Assembly: GCA_017615445.1 (NCBI GenBank)
Contig: JAGAAD010000055.1
Location: 1 to 14,879, forward strand
From: Bacteroidales bacterium
GTDB taxonomy: Bacteria; Bacteroidota; Bacteroidia; Bacteroidales; UBA932
Direction: 5' to 3'
DNA length: 14,879 nt
The position numbers and the translations under genes are program-made. Positions 7,741 to 13,982 of this stretch are shown here, in pieces. The first letter of the stretch is position 1. Every line of letters starts with the position of its first letter. The notes under the pieces were generated by a model that saw only the letters and a program-made list of their open reading frames with translations, made no database searches and had not been told where the DNA came from.

Positions 7741-7906
7741 TTTCGGCAAATAAATACGATTCTTTCAGGATTTCGCTGTTCTTTTCGGACCAAGGGATAA
7801 TTCTTTCGGCCCACGGGGATCGAAAGGGACGAAACGACCGACCGAAAACGTTAATTTTCGGCCGAAAAGAATAATTTTCAGAAAAGTATTTTTTCCTGCC
7901 GTTCGG
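7741..7906. repeat. array of TTTC(G/A)G elements with about 21-bp spacing
   Basis: TTTCGG occurs at 7741, 7783 and 7804, and TTTCAG at 7763, giving steps of 22, 20 and 21 bp, close to two helical turns. Further copies follow at 7856 (TTTCGG), 7876 (TTTCAG) and 7901 (GTTCGG), with complementary CGAAA elements at 7821, 7830 and 7843. Longer similarity is seen between 7783-7803, 7804-7820 and 7901-7920, which share a TTCGG...GGG core. The same-face spacing suggests a protein-binding array rather than coding sequence. Confidence 0.5.
7842..7881. repeat. two adjacent 20-bp inverted repeats with a central 14-bp palindrome
   Basis: Four 7-bp arms lie in order: CCGAAAA (7842-7848), TTTTCGG (7855-7861), CCGAAAA (7862-7868) and TTTTCAG (7875-7881), with two 6-bp spacers. 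The two middle arms join into a perfect palindrome, TTTTCGGCCGAAAA, at 7855-7868. The outer pairs can each form a 7-bp stem with a 6-nt loop, the second with one mismatch. No T-tract follows directly, so an operator is more likely than a terminator. Confidence 0.6.
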
Positions 7907-7935
7907 ACGAAGGGAATAATGCCTACTTTTCCGTC

Positions 7936-8448
7936 ATGAGAAATGAAAGACGTTGTCTGAACTGCGGCACTATCTTACATGGCAGGCCGGACAAGGTGTT
8001 CTGTTGCAAACGCTGCAAGGACACCTGGCACAACATGGACAGAAGGAGAATAAAAAGCAACCGCTCGACCGTGCAGGCTATCCTGGATAACAATTACACT
8101 ATCCTGATCTGCCTGATGAAATCCATGAACACTTCCTGGACCGCGAGTCTGCTGAAAAGCATCGGATTCAAAAGAGATTATTTCACACGGCTGGTAGAGC
8201 ACAATCGCGGCCAGATGGTCTGCGAGTGCTTTAACCTGAGATATTGTGTATCAAAAACTAAACTCTGGGGGCTTGAGACAATGAGTTCTGCGGGCAGAGA
8301 AGAACCTCAGACCAGTTCTCCCTCCAGATCGTACAAATCCGCCCCCGTGATACGGACAGAAACAAACTGTCCCGGTAATGTTTCAAGATCAGTTCCGGAT
8401 GGCGCCGAGACTATAATCTCACCGTCCACCTCGGGGCTCTCATACTGA
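7936..8448 (+). CDS. small zinc-ribbon protein with a C-terminal extension antisense to rimO
   Basis: The 170-residue frame begins with a clear zinc ribbon: Cys7-x2-Cys10, then Cys23/Cys24 and Cys27 in an FCCKRCKDTWHN context. A basic segment follows (RRRIKSNR), then helical and strand-like sequence up to about residue 115, including SLLKSIGFKRDYFTRL. This resembles a family of small Bacteroidota proteins that I recall as about 110-135 residues long, with a CxxC...FCxxxC ribbon and a GFxxxYF motif; the function is unknown, nucleic-acid binding being the usual guess. From residue 124 on, the frame lies on the opposite strand of rimO and is Ser/Pro/Thr-rich, so the last 47 residues may be a by-product of a lost stop codon. 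The start follows the repeat array, and no other ATG lies upstream of the ribbon. Confidence 0.7.
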   Translation: MRNERRCLNCGTILHGRPDKVFCCKRCKDTWHNMDRRRIKSNRSTVQAILDNNYTILICLMKSMNTSWTASLLKSIGFKRDYFTRLVEHNRGQMVCECFNLRYCVSKTKLWGLETMSSAGREEPQTSSPSRSYKSAPVIRTETNCPGNVSRSVPDGAETIISPSTSGLSY

Positions 8449-9632
8449 CTGCGGCAGACAAGCTTACCGCCGGGTGCGACGGAGTCCACTATAACACGCA
8501 GTTCTGATCCTACACGGCTCTTGTTGAAGGCAAGGGAGATGTCTGCCTGCTGCTGCATCAGCAGGTCCAGCCTTCGCTGCTTCTCTTCTTCCGGAACATC
8601 ATCCGTGAAATGTTCCGCGCCATAAGTCCCCTCCTCCTCGCTGTAGATAAATGCGCCCAGCCTCTCGAATCCGGCCTCGCGGCAGAAGGCCATGAGCTCT
8701 TCGAACTCTTCCGGCCCCTCTCCCGGATGTCCCACTATCATAGTGGTGCGCAAAACCACTCCGGGCACCCTCAGACGCAGCTGCGAGATAAGATGCCTCG
8801 TCCACGCTCCGTCCACATGGCGCCTCATGTTCGAAAGGACCACATCCGAAATGTGCTGGAGAGGAATATCAAGATACTTGCAGACCTTAGGATTGGAAGC
8901 CATCTGCTCGAGAACATCCTCAGGGAAATCTGCCGGATAAGAATAATGAATTCGGATCCACTCTATCTGAGGAATCTCCGAAAGCCGGCGTATCAATTCC
9001 GCAAGGGCGCGGCGTTTGTACAGATCAAGTCCGTAGTAGGTGGTGTCCTGAGCTATGAGCACCAGCTCCTTGACGCCGAGCGCAGCAAGATTCGACGCTT
9101 CCTCCACCAGTTCCTCCATGGGCACCGAACGGTGGGCTCCCCTAATAAAGGGAATAGCGCAATAAGAGCAACGTCTGTCGCATCCCTCGGCGATTTTCAG
9201 ATATGCCGTGCCCGGGCCGCACTCGGTGGGCACACGCTTCTTGCACAGGGAATGATCCGGAGTGACTCCCAGGTAGCGAAGAAGAGGATCGTAGTCGCGG
9301 GCGCCGAACCAGGCGTCCACCTCCGGGATCAGCGATGGCATCTCCTGGGAATAGCGCTGGCTAAGGCAGCCGAAAACCAGCAGCTTGCCGACCAAGCCCC
9401 GCTTCTTCAGCTCTACCGCTTCCAGGATCGCATCTATGCTTTCCTGCTTGGCATCGCCTATAAAACCGCAGGTGTTCAGAAGGAGGTAATCCACCGCATC
9501 GGATGAACTCTCCGGCAAAACCACGAAATCTCCTCCCAGTTGAGAGAGGAGATGTTCGGTGTCCACGCGGTTTTTCGAACAACCGAGGGTGACTGCCCTA
9601 AGCTTCAGCGGGCTGTTCTTCTTCGGTTTCAA
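8307..9632 (-). CDS. rimO: ribosomal protein uS12 methylthiotransferase RimO
   Basis: A 441-residue radical-SAM methylthiotransferase that adds a methylthio group to an aspartate of ribosomal protein S12. The N-terminal UPF0004 domain has the three cluster cysteines Cys18 (TLGCSKN), Cys55 (NTCGFIGDA) and Cys89 (GCLSQRY). The radical-SAM motif CxxxCxxC is at Cys151, Cys155 and Cys158, followed by IPFIRG. The C-terminal 70 residues form the TRAM domain. The TLGCSKN...NTCGFIGDA pattern favours RimO over MiaB. The ATG at 9632 lies inside the 3' end of the DUF5606 gene (35-bp overlap); no later ATG, GTG or TTG precedes the first cysteine in frame, so this start looks right. It is the last gene of the nusB operon, and its 3' end overlaps the convergent zinc-ribbon frame by 142 bp. 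Confidence 0.96.
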   Translation of the reverse strand: MKPKKNSPLKLRAVTLGCSKNRVDTEHLLSQLGGDFVVLPESSSDAVDYLLLNTCGFIGDAKQESIDAILEAVELKKRGLVGKLLVFGCLSQRYSQEMPSLIPEVDAWFGARDYDPLLRYLGVTPDHSLCKKRVPTECGPGTAYLKIAEGCDRRCSYCAIPFIRGAHRSVPMEELVEEASNLAALGVKELVLIAQDTTYYGLDLYKRRALAELIRRLSEIPQIEWIRIHYSYPADFPEDVLEQMASNPKVCKYLDIPLQHISDVVLSNMRRHVDGAWTRHLISQLRLRVPGVVLRTTMIVGHPGEGPEEFEELMAFCREAGFERLGAFIYSEEEGTYGAEHFTDDVPEEEKQRRLDLLMQQQADISLAFNKSRVGSELRVIVDSVAPGGKLVCRSQYESPEVDGEIIVSAPSGTDLETLPGQFVSVRITGADLYDLEGELV

Positions 9633-10017
9633 AATCTAAAGAAGCGTACTTGAGAAGCTCGTTGTACCACTCCACTATCTTGCGCATGTGCGAGACATAG
9701 AAACGATCCGCGTCGTAGTTGGGAACAGCCTTGGCGAAAAGTGCCTTAAGGTCTGCATCCGAGGACTTGGGTGCGGGTGCTTCCTTGCCGTCCAGAGCCT
9801 TCTGAAGGGCGAGGAACACATCGGAGAGCTTCATCTCACCTTCGTCAGTGAAGATGGCGATGTCCGCGAGGGTGGTAACCCTGCTCCTGACATCGAACAC
9901 AGTCCTCTTGCCGTCTGCAAGCGACTCGGCGATCACTCCGCCGCGAGCCTGAGCCAGATAACGGAAAAGTCCGTGCTGGCCGGAAACCGAAAGAATCTTT
10001 GCGAGATTTGTTTTCAT
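9598..10017 (-). CDS. DUF5606 protein of unknown function
   Basis: A 139-residue soluble protein with no signal peptide or membrane helix. Visible patterns are the start MKTNLAKILSVSGQHGLFRYL, an AESLADGKR turn, LADIAIFTDEGEMKLSDVF in the middle, and the HMRKIVEWYNELLKYA helix near the end, followed by an acidic tail. This layout matches the Bacteroidota-specific DUF5606 family as I recall it. The function is not known and nothing here suggests a catalytic site. Its ATG overlaps the coaE stop (ATGA), and its 3' end overlaps the rimO start by 35 bp, so it is translated within the nusB-rimO operon. The steady position between CoA synthesis and ribosome modification genes suggests a basic cellular role, but that is inference. 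Confidence 0.85.
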   Translation of the reverse strand: MKTNLAKILSVSGQHGLFRYLAQARGGVIAESLADGKRTVFDVRSRVTTLADIAIFTDEGEMKLSDVFLALQKALDGKEAPAPKSSDADLKALFAKAVPNYDADRFYVSHMRKIVEWYNELLKYASLDFETEEEQPAEA

Positions 10018-10541
10018 ATTTCAAATGCTTTTATCATTCTGTCCACCTGGTCGTGCAGTTCCTGCAGACCGGAATTGTTTTCAATTATGTAGTCCGCCTC
10101 ATCCAAAGGCATCTCCTGCTGAGCCGCTTCCCTGTCCAGGACCTTGGGGTTGCGTTCCAGACGCAGAGCGTAAGGAGCACGTACCAGCACCGTCTTGTCG
10201 AACTCGCCCTTGAACTGGGGCTTGCCGAAGGCCACCGCAGACTCGAAGAACACAGTCTCTCCGCCGCAATTGGCTGCGAACATTCGGAAATCCGCCAGCA
10301 CCAGCGGATAGACCACGGCCTCCAGAGCCTCACGCGCGGAAGCATCGCGGAATATCGAGCTTATCTCCGAAAATGGACGCCCTATCGCCTGCTCCACCCG
10401 GGCTTTCAATCCGGGAATGGTCTCGTAGAGCAGCTTGGTGGAACTGTCCGAATCGTAGACGGGATACCCGAGTTGCGCCAGACGTGCGCAGACCTCGGAC
10501 TTGCCCGATGCGATAAGCCCTGTGACAAGGATCTTAGTCAC
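10014..10541 (-). CDS. coaE: dephospho-CoA kinase, short and divergent
   Basis: A 175-residue P-loop kinase, shorter than the usual 190-205. CoaE phosphorylates the ribose 3'-OH of dephospho-CoA, the last step of CoA synthesis. The Walker A motif GLIASGKS is at residues 8-15, and Asp30/Asp32 (VYDSDSS) match the conserved acidic residues after strand 2. FFESAVAF, DKTVLVRAP and ADYIIENN match later family blocks. Differences: the usual HP dipeptide of the CoA domain is YP here, and compared with E. coli CoaE the lid segment between the RLER and ADYIIENN blocks is about 10 residues shorter. The start is GTG at 10541, inside the 3' end of the ybbR-like gene (8-bp overlap). A diverged enzyme is the best reading; the operon position supports it. 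Confidence 0.88.
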   Translation of the reverse strand: MTKILVTGLIASGKSEVCARLAQLGYPVYDSDSSTKLLYETIPGLKARVEQAIGRPFSEISSIFRDASAREALEAVVYPLVLADFRMFAANCGGETVFFESAVAFGKPQFKGEFDKTVLVRAPYALRLERNPKVLDREAAQQEMPLDEADYIIENNSGLQELHDQVDRMIKAFEI

Positions 10542-11469
10542 GACCTGCTATATCAGATTCCACACACTCGCAGAACTCCGGATTCGCCTCCCAGGAGATA
10601 GTCATCTCAGGCAAGCCTTCTGCCCGGACCATGCACTTTCCCCCGATGGATGCAGCGAATTCGTTGTAATCCACATAGAAGTCCGCAGAACTAGCCGGAT
10701 TTCCGCTTATGGGGAAGATGAAACGGAAATTCACATCCACGGTGGGAGGATAAACCGAAAGCATCTTCCCTTCCGGGAGATTGCGGACCCCCACCTTCAC
10801 TTTTTCGGTGATTCCCACATAACGCGAAACATCGAGCGAATAGGACGCTTCTTTTGAAGACAGGCGGGTGCCTGCAGGCGTCTCGAGGCGAACCTTGCCA
10901 TGAAGGCTCCTGTCCACATCGTACTTCGAGATCTGACGGGTCAGGACCTGACTGATTCCGGCTATCCTGGAGGGATTGCCATAGATGAGGACTGAATCCG
11001 GGACAAGCCTGATGTCGCCCGTGGCCATATACTGCTCGCGGAAGCGGATTTGCCTGACCGGCACCACCGGCACCTTTTTGAATGACTCGGGCGCAAAACG
11101 CACGGTGATGTAATCGGATGCGAACTGGGCCTTGGTCTGGGCGCCGTAGATGGATTCGGTGTAACGGACCAGATTGTTTGCCGAGATGGTGAAAAAGTCG
11201 CCCTCCGTGTGACGGAAGTGGTCCGGATCCATCTGCACGGCCACAGGCCTGTTCCTGCGAAGCGACAGCCCGAGCAGGCGGAAGCCTGAGGCTGTGACGT
11301 TCGCGGTCACCTGCACGCTTTCCATCGCCGCCTCACTGCGGCCGACTATGCTGCTGCGGGCAACCACCGGGACGCTCACAAGGCCGGTCGTCTCACGCGA
11401 GAGGTTGCTTATGAGCCAGATGGCCAGCGAGGCCACAACTGCCAGTATGAAGGAGGAAGACCTTCTCAC
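10534..11469 (-). CDS. YbbR-like domain protein, membrane-anchored
   Basis: A 311-residue protein with one N-terminal transmembrane helix (about residues 7-24) after an Arg/Ser-rich start, then an extracytoplasmic beta-rich region. Repeats of the YbbR type can be seen, for example RLVPDSVLIYGNPSRIAGI near 157-175 and a later strand set containing VDVNFRF. YbbR proteins such as CdaR of Firmicutes bind and regulate the diadenylate cyclase CdaA; here no cyclase gene is adjacent, so I give no such role. The gene starts with GTG at 11469, 11 nt after the yajC stop, and no ATG is available nearby. Its stop overlaps the coaE start. The place between yajC and coaE is common in Bacteroidales. Confidence 0.85.
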   Translation of the reverse strand: MRRSSSFILAVVASLAIWLISNLSRETTGLVSVPVVARSSIVGRSEAAMESVQVTANVTASGFRLLGLSLRRNRPVAVQMDPDHFRHTEGDFFTISANNLVRYTESIYGAQTKAQFASDYITVRFAPESFKKVPVVPVRQIRFREQYMATGDIRLVPDSVLIYGNPSRIAGISQVLTRQISKYDVDRSLHGKVRLETPAGTRLSSKEASYSLDVSRYVGITEKVKVGVRNLPEGKMLSVYPPTVDVNFRFIFPISGNPASSADFYVDYNEFAASIGGKCMVRAEGLPEMTISWEANPEFCECVESDIAGRD

Positions 11470-11480
11470 AGCCGGGATAC

Positions 11481-11810
11481 TTACTTCTGGGGCTGAGCGT
11501 CTGAGCTGTCGCGAACGATAGAGCTCTTGTCCACCCTGAGCTTCACATCACCGTCCACCTTGAGCAGAACGGTCTTCTCTTCGATCTCACCGATAGTGCC
11601 GTAAATACCGCCGGCGGTGATCACTTTGTCGCCCTTCTTGAGTTCGTTGCGGAATTTCTCAAGCTCCTTCTGCTGCTTGCGCTGCGGACGGATCATGAAA
11701 AGCCACATGATGGCGAACAGAGCGATTATCATAATCCAGAAGCTCCACTGGCTTCCGCCCTGGGCCTGACCGGCTGCAGGAGCAGCCTGAAGTAAAGAAA
11801 TGAGTGTCAT
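11481..11810 (-). CDS. yajC: preprotein translocase accessory subunit YajC
   Basis: A 109-residue single-span membrane protein. After a short Ala/Gly/Gln-rich N-terminus there is one helix (about residues 23-40), immediately followed by the family signature IRPQRKQQKE and then GDKVITAGGIYGTIGEI, the hallmark of YajC. YajC joins SecDF at the Sec translocon and helps protein export. The start at 11810 is 8 nt after the nusB stop and the ybbR-like start follows 11 nt downstream, so it is cotranscribed within the operon. Length and motifs are normal. Confidence 0.95.
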   Translation of the reverse strand: MTLISLLQAAPAAGQAQGGSQWSFWIMIIALFAIMWLFMIRPQRKQQKELEKFRNELKKGDKVITAGGIYGTIGEIEEKTVLLKVDGDVKLRVDKSSIVRDSSDAQPQK

Positions 11811-11818
11811 AATTCTAA

Positions 11819-12739
11819 TTATTTTGTTTTGTTGATAAGCTTGTCAAGCAGGCCGTTCACGAACGCCTTGCTCTCAGGAGTGCTGTAGAACTTCGAGATT
11901 TCCACATACTCGTTCATTATTATCTTGGGAGCGATTGAAGGGAATGCGGCCGCCTCTGCCATACCGGTCACGATCAGAGCCAGGTCTGTGGTGCAGATTC
12001 GGTTAATGTCCCACTTCGGAGTGAGTTTGGCTATCTCTTCCACCGACTTCGAGAACGAACCTACCGCTTTGCGGACTATTCCGACCACGAAATCATGGTC
12101 CGAATCCTTGCCTTCCTGACCGGGCATCTGGCTGAGGTACAGCTCCGGAAGAGCCCAGCGCCTGCCGGCGGCGAAATCGTCCATGGCGTGGCAGCAATAA
12201 GTCAGCGCATAGGCCAGATCGTCGTTCCACCAAATCGAGAGGCCCTCGAGAATGTCCTCCAGGTCTTTGTTGTCCACCAGTTCATTTTCGAAGATAGAGA
12301 TCCACAGGCGTGCGTCCGCCTCCACACTGCGCTCTTCGGACGCCATATAGGCGGCGTAATAGTCAGTCTCTTTGACTGAGTCATAGAGATGCCAGAGGAA
12401 TGCGTCGTACTGATCCCAGCTGAGTTTTTTCTTCTCGACCAGCTTGCGGAAATCGGGATCGGCCCCAAGAAGCGGAGCGATGGAATTCTCCGCGAATTTC
12501 ATATTCGGATGCTTCTCTTCTTCTGTGGGGTGGAACTTCGCCCGCGCCGCCTCGATTCTGGTCTTGGCCTGATCGGTGAGGGCCGGCACAAGGGCCAGCA
12601 TAAAGAGATACAGGTCCCGGGTGGACTGACAGGAGGCTTCGAGCTGGGCCAGCGCCTCAGCCTGAGTCATTTCCGGATTTTCTGCAAGGGCGTAGACCGT
12701 CTTGAACGCCTTAATACGCAAAATTCTTCTGTTAAGCAT
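11819..12739 (-). CDS. nusB: transcription antitermination factor NusB, long Bacteroidota form
   Basis: A 306-residue protein from the ATG at 12739 (MLNRRILRIKAFKTVYAL), which matches the start of Bacteroidota NusB. An in-frame TTG five codons upstream (12754) was set aside. The classical NusB fold is visible in the last 110 residues or so, for example DINRICTTDLALIVTGMAE, then IIMNEYVEISKFYSTPESKAFVNGLLDKL. The first 190 residues are a helical extension that E. coli NusB (about 140 residues) does not have but that is usual in this phylum. NusB works with NusE/S10 in antitermination at rRNA operons. It is the first gene of the minus-strand operon; a -7-like element lies 26 bp upstream. Confidence 0.93.
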   Translation of the reverse strand: MLNRRILRIKAFKTVYALAENPEMTQAEALAQLEASCQSTRDLYLFMLALVPALTDQAKTRIEAARAKFHPTEEEKHPNMKFAENSIAPLLGADPDFRKLVEKKKLSWDQYDAFLWHLYDSVKETDYYAAYMASEERSVEADARLWISIFENELVDNKDLEDILEGLSIWWNDDLAYALTYCCHAMDDFAAGRRWALPELYLSQMPGQEGKDSDHDFVVGIVRKAVGSFSKSVEEIAKLTPKWDINRICTTDLALIVTGMAEAAAFPSIAPKIIMNEYVEISKFYSTPESKAFVNGLLDKLINKTK

Positions 12740-12764
12740 CCTTTGGTATGTCAATTAATTCCTG

Positions 12765-12772
12765 CAAATATA
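12765..12772 (-). promoter_or_regulatory. candidate -7 element of the nusB operon
   Basis: On the minus strand the bases read TATATTTG, an exact fit to TAnnTTTG, placed so that transcription would begin about 20 nt before the nusB ATG. The -33 TTTG is not evident. It forms a divergent pair with the plus-strand element at 12794-12801. Confidence 0.5.
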
Positions 12773-12793
12773 ATCAGGAATCGAAAAAAATTC

Positions 12794-12801
12794 TAATTTT
12801 G
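12794..12801 (+). promoter_or_regulatory. candidate -7 element of the PUR-PNP unit
   Basis: TAATTTTG fits TAnnTTTG exactly and lies 29 bp upstream of the PUR-protein ATG, giving a leader of about 24 nt. It is back to back with the nusB element at 12765-12772, with 21 bp between them. No clear -33 TTTG is present. Confidence 0.5.
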
Positions 12802-12830
12802 CATAAAGTAAAATAACCAATTTGATCACT

Positions 12831-13163
12831 ATGTACAAGGAAGATTACGATTCTTTTAAAGAAGAAAGAGGTTCGGACGACGTGTTCTCCAAACCCGTCA
12901 GAGCAGGAAAACGTACATATTTCTTCGATGTCAAGTCCACCAGAGGCCAGAAAGACTTCTATCTGACCATCACTGAAAGCAAGCGCCATAATAATCCGGA
13001 CGGAAGTTTCACCTTCGACAAACACAAAATTTTCCTCTATAAAGAAGACTTCGAAAAGTTCCGTGAGGGTCTGGATGACGTAATCGCTTACATCAAGGAC
13101 AATTGCTTCGGCGGAGAGATCCCTGAGCGGCAGAAAGACGAATCCTCCGATGACAACTTTTAA
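12831..13163 (+). CDS. PUR-domain DNA/RNA-binding protein (DUF3276)
   Basis: A 110-residue protein starting at the ATG at 12831; an in-frame TTG at 12822 would add three residues and is less likely. The pattern is that of bacterial PUR-domain proteins: [21 protein letters not shown], then [11 protein letters not shown], and the second-half [22 protein letters not shown], with an acidic tail. These fold into a PUR repeat that binds single-stranded DNA or RNA; the Borrelia homologue acts as a nucleic-acid-binding regulator. It is the first gene of a plus-strand unit with two purine nucleoside phosphorylases. The next frame either overlaps it by 14 bp or starts 1 nt after its stop, so the genes are probably cotranscribed. 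A regulatory link to purine metabolism is only a guess. Confidence 0.88.
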   Translation: MYKEDYDSFKEERGSDDVFSKPVRAGKRTYFFDVKSTRGQKDFYLTITESKRHNNPDGSFTFDKHKIFLYKEDFEKFREGLDDVIAYIKDNCFGGEIPERQKDESSDDNF

Positions 13164-13980
13164 CATGCAGACCTTGAAAACAGCCGCGTCCTACGTGGCT
13201 GATTTCATTTCGGGCCGTCAGCCCGAGGTGGGCATAGTGCTGGGCAGCGGCCTCGGCTCGCTCGCAGACAGCATAGAAAACCCGCTGGTCCTCCCCTACT
13301 CGCAGATCCCCGGCTTTCCGGTCAGCACTGCCGTGGGGCACAAAGGGAATTTCATAGTCGGAACCCTCGCCGGCAAGTGCGTTATCGCCATGCAGGGCCG
13401 TTTCCACTACTACGAAGGATATCCCATGACCTCGGTCACCATGGCCGTCAGGGTGATGTTCCTGCTCGGCGTGAGGACTCTCTTCGTCTCGAACGCCGCC
13501 GGCGGCATTAACCCGGAGTACCACGTGGGCGACCTGATGATAATCAAGGACCACATAAGCCTCCTGCCGAACCCGCTGATCGGCCCGAATCTGGACGAAC
13601 TCGGCCCGCGCTTCCCCGATATGACGCGCCCCTACGACCCCGCCCTGATCCGCAAGGCCCACGAAATAGCCTCTAAGCTCGGCTGGTCGCTGCACGAAGG
13701 CGTGTATTTCGGCGACACCGGCCCGTCCTACGAAACCCCGGCCGAGTACAGGTTCTACCGCACCGTGGGCGGAGACGTCGTGGGAATGAGCACCATCCCG
13801 GAGGTCATAGTCGCCCGCCACTGCGGGATGAGAGTCTTCGGAATGTCCGTGGTCACCAACGAAGCTTCCGGCGATTTCGCCGAGGACTTCGCCAACGACG
13901 GCGACGATGTCGTCAAGGCTGCGGACGCCGCAGCATCCAGGCTAACCCGCATTTTCAAAGAATTGATAGCATCATTATAA
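13150..13980 (+). CDS. purine nucleoside phosphorylase, first tandem copy (Asn type)
   Basis: A 276-residue trimeric-class purine nucleoside phosphorylase, which cleaves purine nucleosides with phosphate to the base and ribose 1-phosphate. Expected active-site elements are the phosphate loop LGSG (Ser33), GRFHYYEGY (His86), SNAAGG at 114-119, GPSYE (Glu195, purine binding), VGMSTIPE (Met213) and VVTN with Asn237 at the place of human Asn243, the residue that favours 6-oxopurines. The start at 13150 overlaps the PUR gene by 14 bp; an ATG at 13165, 1 nt after the PUR stop, would shorten the protein by five residues. The downstream paralogue has the same number of residues before the shared LK pair, which supports the longer start. 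It is about 60% identical by eye to the next gene. Confidence 0.92.
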   Translation: MTTFNMQTLKTAASYVADFISGRQPEVGIVLGSGLGSLADSIENPLVLPYSQIPGFPVSTAVGHKGNFIVGTLAGKCVIAMQGRFHYYEGYPMTSVTMAVRVMFLLGVRTLFVSNAAGGINPEYHVGDLMIIKDHISLLPNPLIGPNLDELGPRFPDMTRPYDPALIRKAHEIASKLGWSLHEGVYFGDTGPSYETPAEYRFYRTVGGDVVGMSTIPEVIVARHCGMRVFGMSVVTNEASGDFAEDFANDGDDVVKAADAAASRLTRIFKELIASL

Positions 13981-13982
13981 CC

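Larger units (their letters stand above)
7625..7935. other. 311-bp non-coding gap between divergent ssb and zinc-ribbon genes
   Basis: This is the only stretch over 300 bp without a convincing gene. It separates two divergent starts, so it should carry both promoters. Bases 7741-7906 hold repeated TTTCGG or TTTCAG elements and their complements, described separately. A TATTTTTT at 7887-7894 is one base off the TAnnTTTG consensus on the plus strand. I see no clear TAnnTTTG on the minus strand, no tRNA and no Rho-independent terminator. Confidence 0.6.

Noticed and set aside
7842..7861. Hairpin read as a Rho-independent terminator
   Set aside because: The stem is AT-rich (four A-T pairs of seven), no T-tract follows, and both flanking genes start rather than end here.
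8610..9506. 298-codon open frame on the plus strand across rimO
   Set aside because: It lies fully antisense to a well-conserved radical-SAM gene and its translation shows no recognisable domain; it is a by-product of codon bias.
12740..12754. TTG start for nusB five codons upstream
   Set aside because: The ATG at 12739 gives MLNRRILRIK, which fits the family start, and the TTG would leave almost no leader after the candidate promoter.
13093..13821. 242-codon minus-strand frame over the first PNP gene
   Set aside because: Antisense to a clear enzyme gene. A similar frame occurs over the second PNP copy (13995-14759), as expected from shared codon use rather than from a real gene pair.
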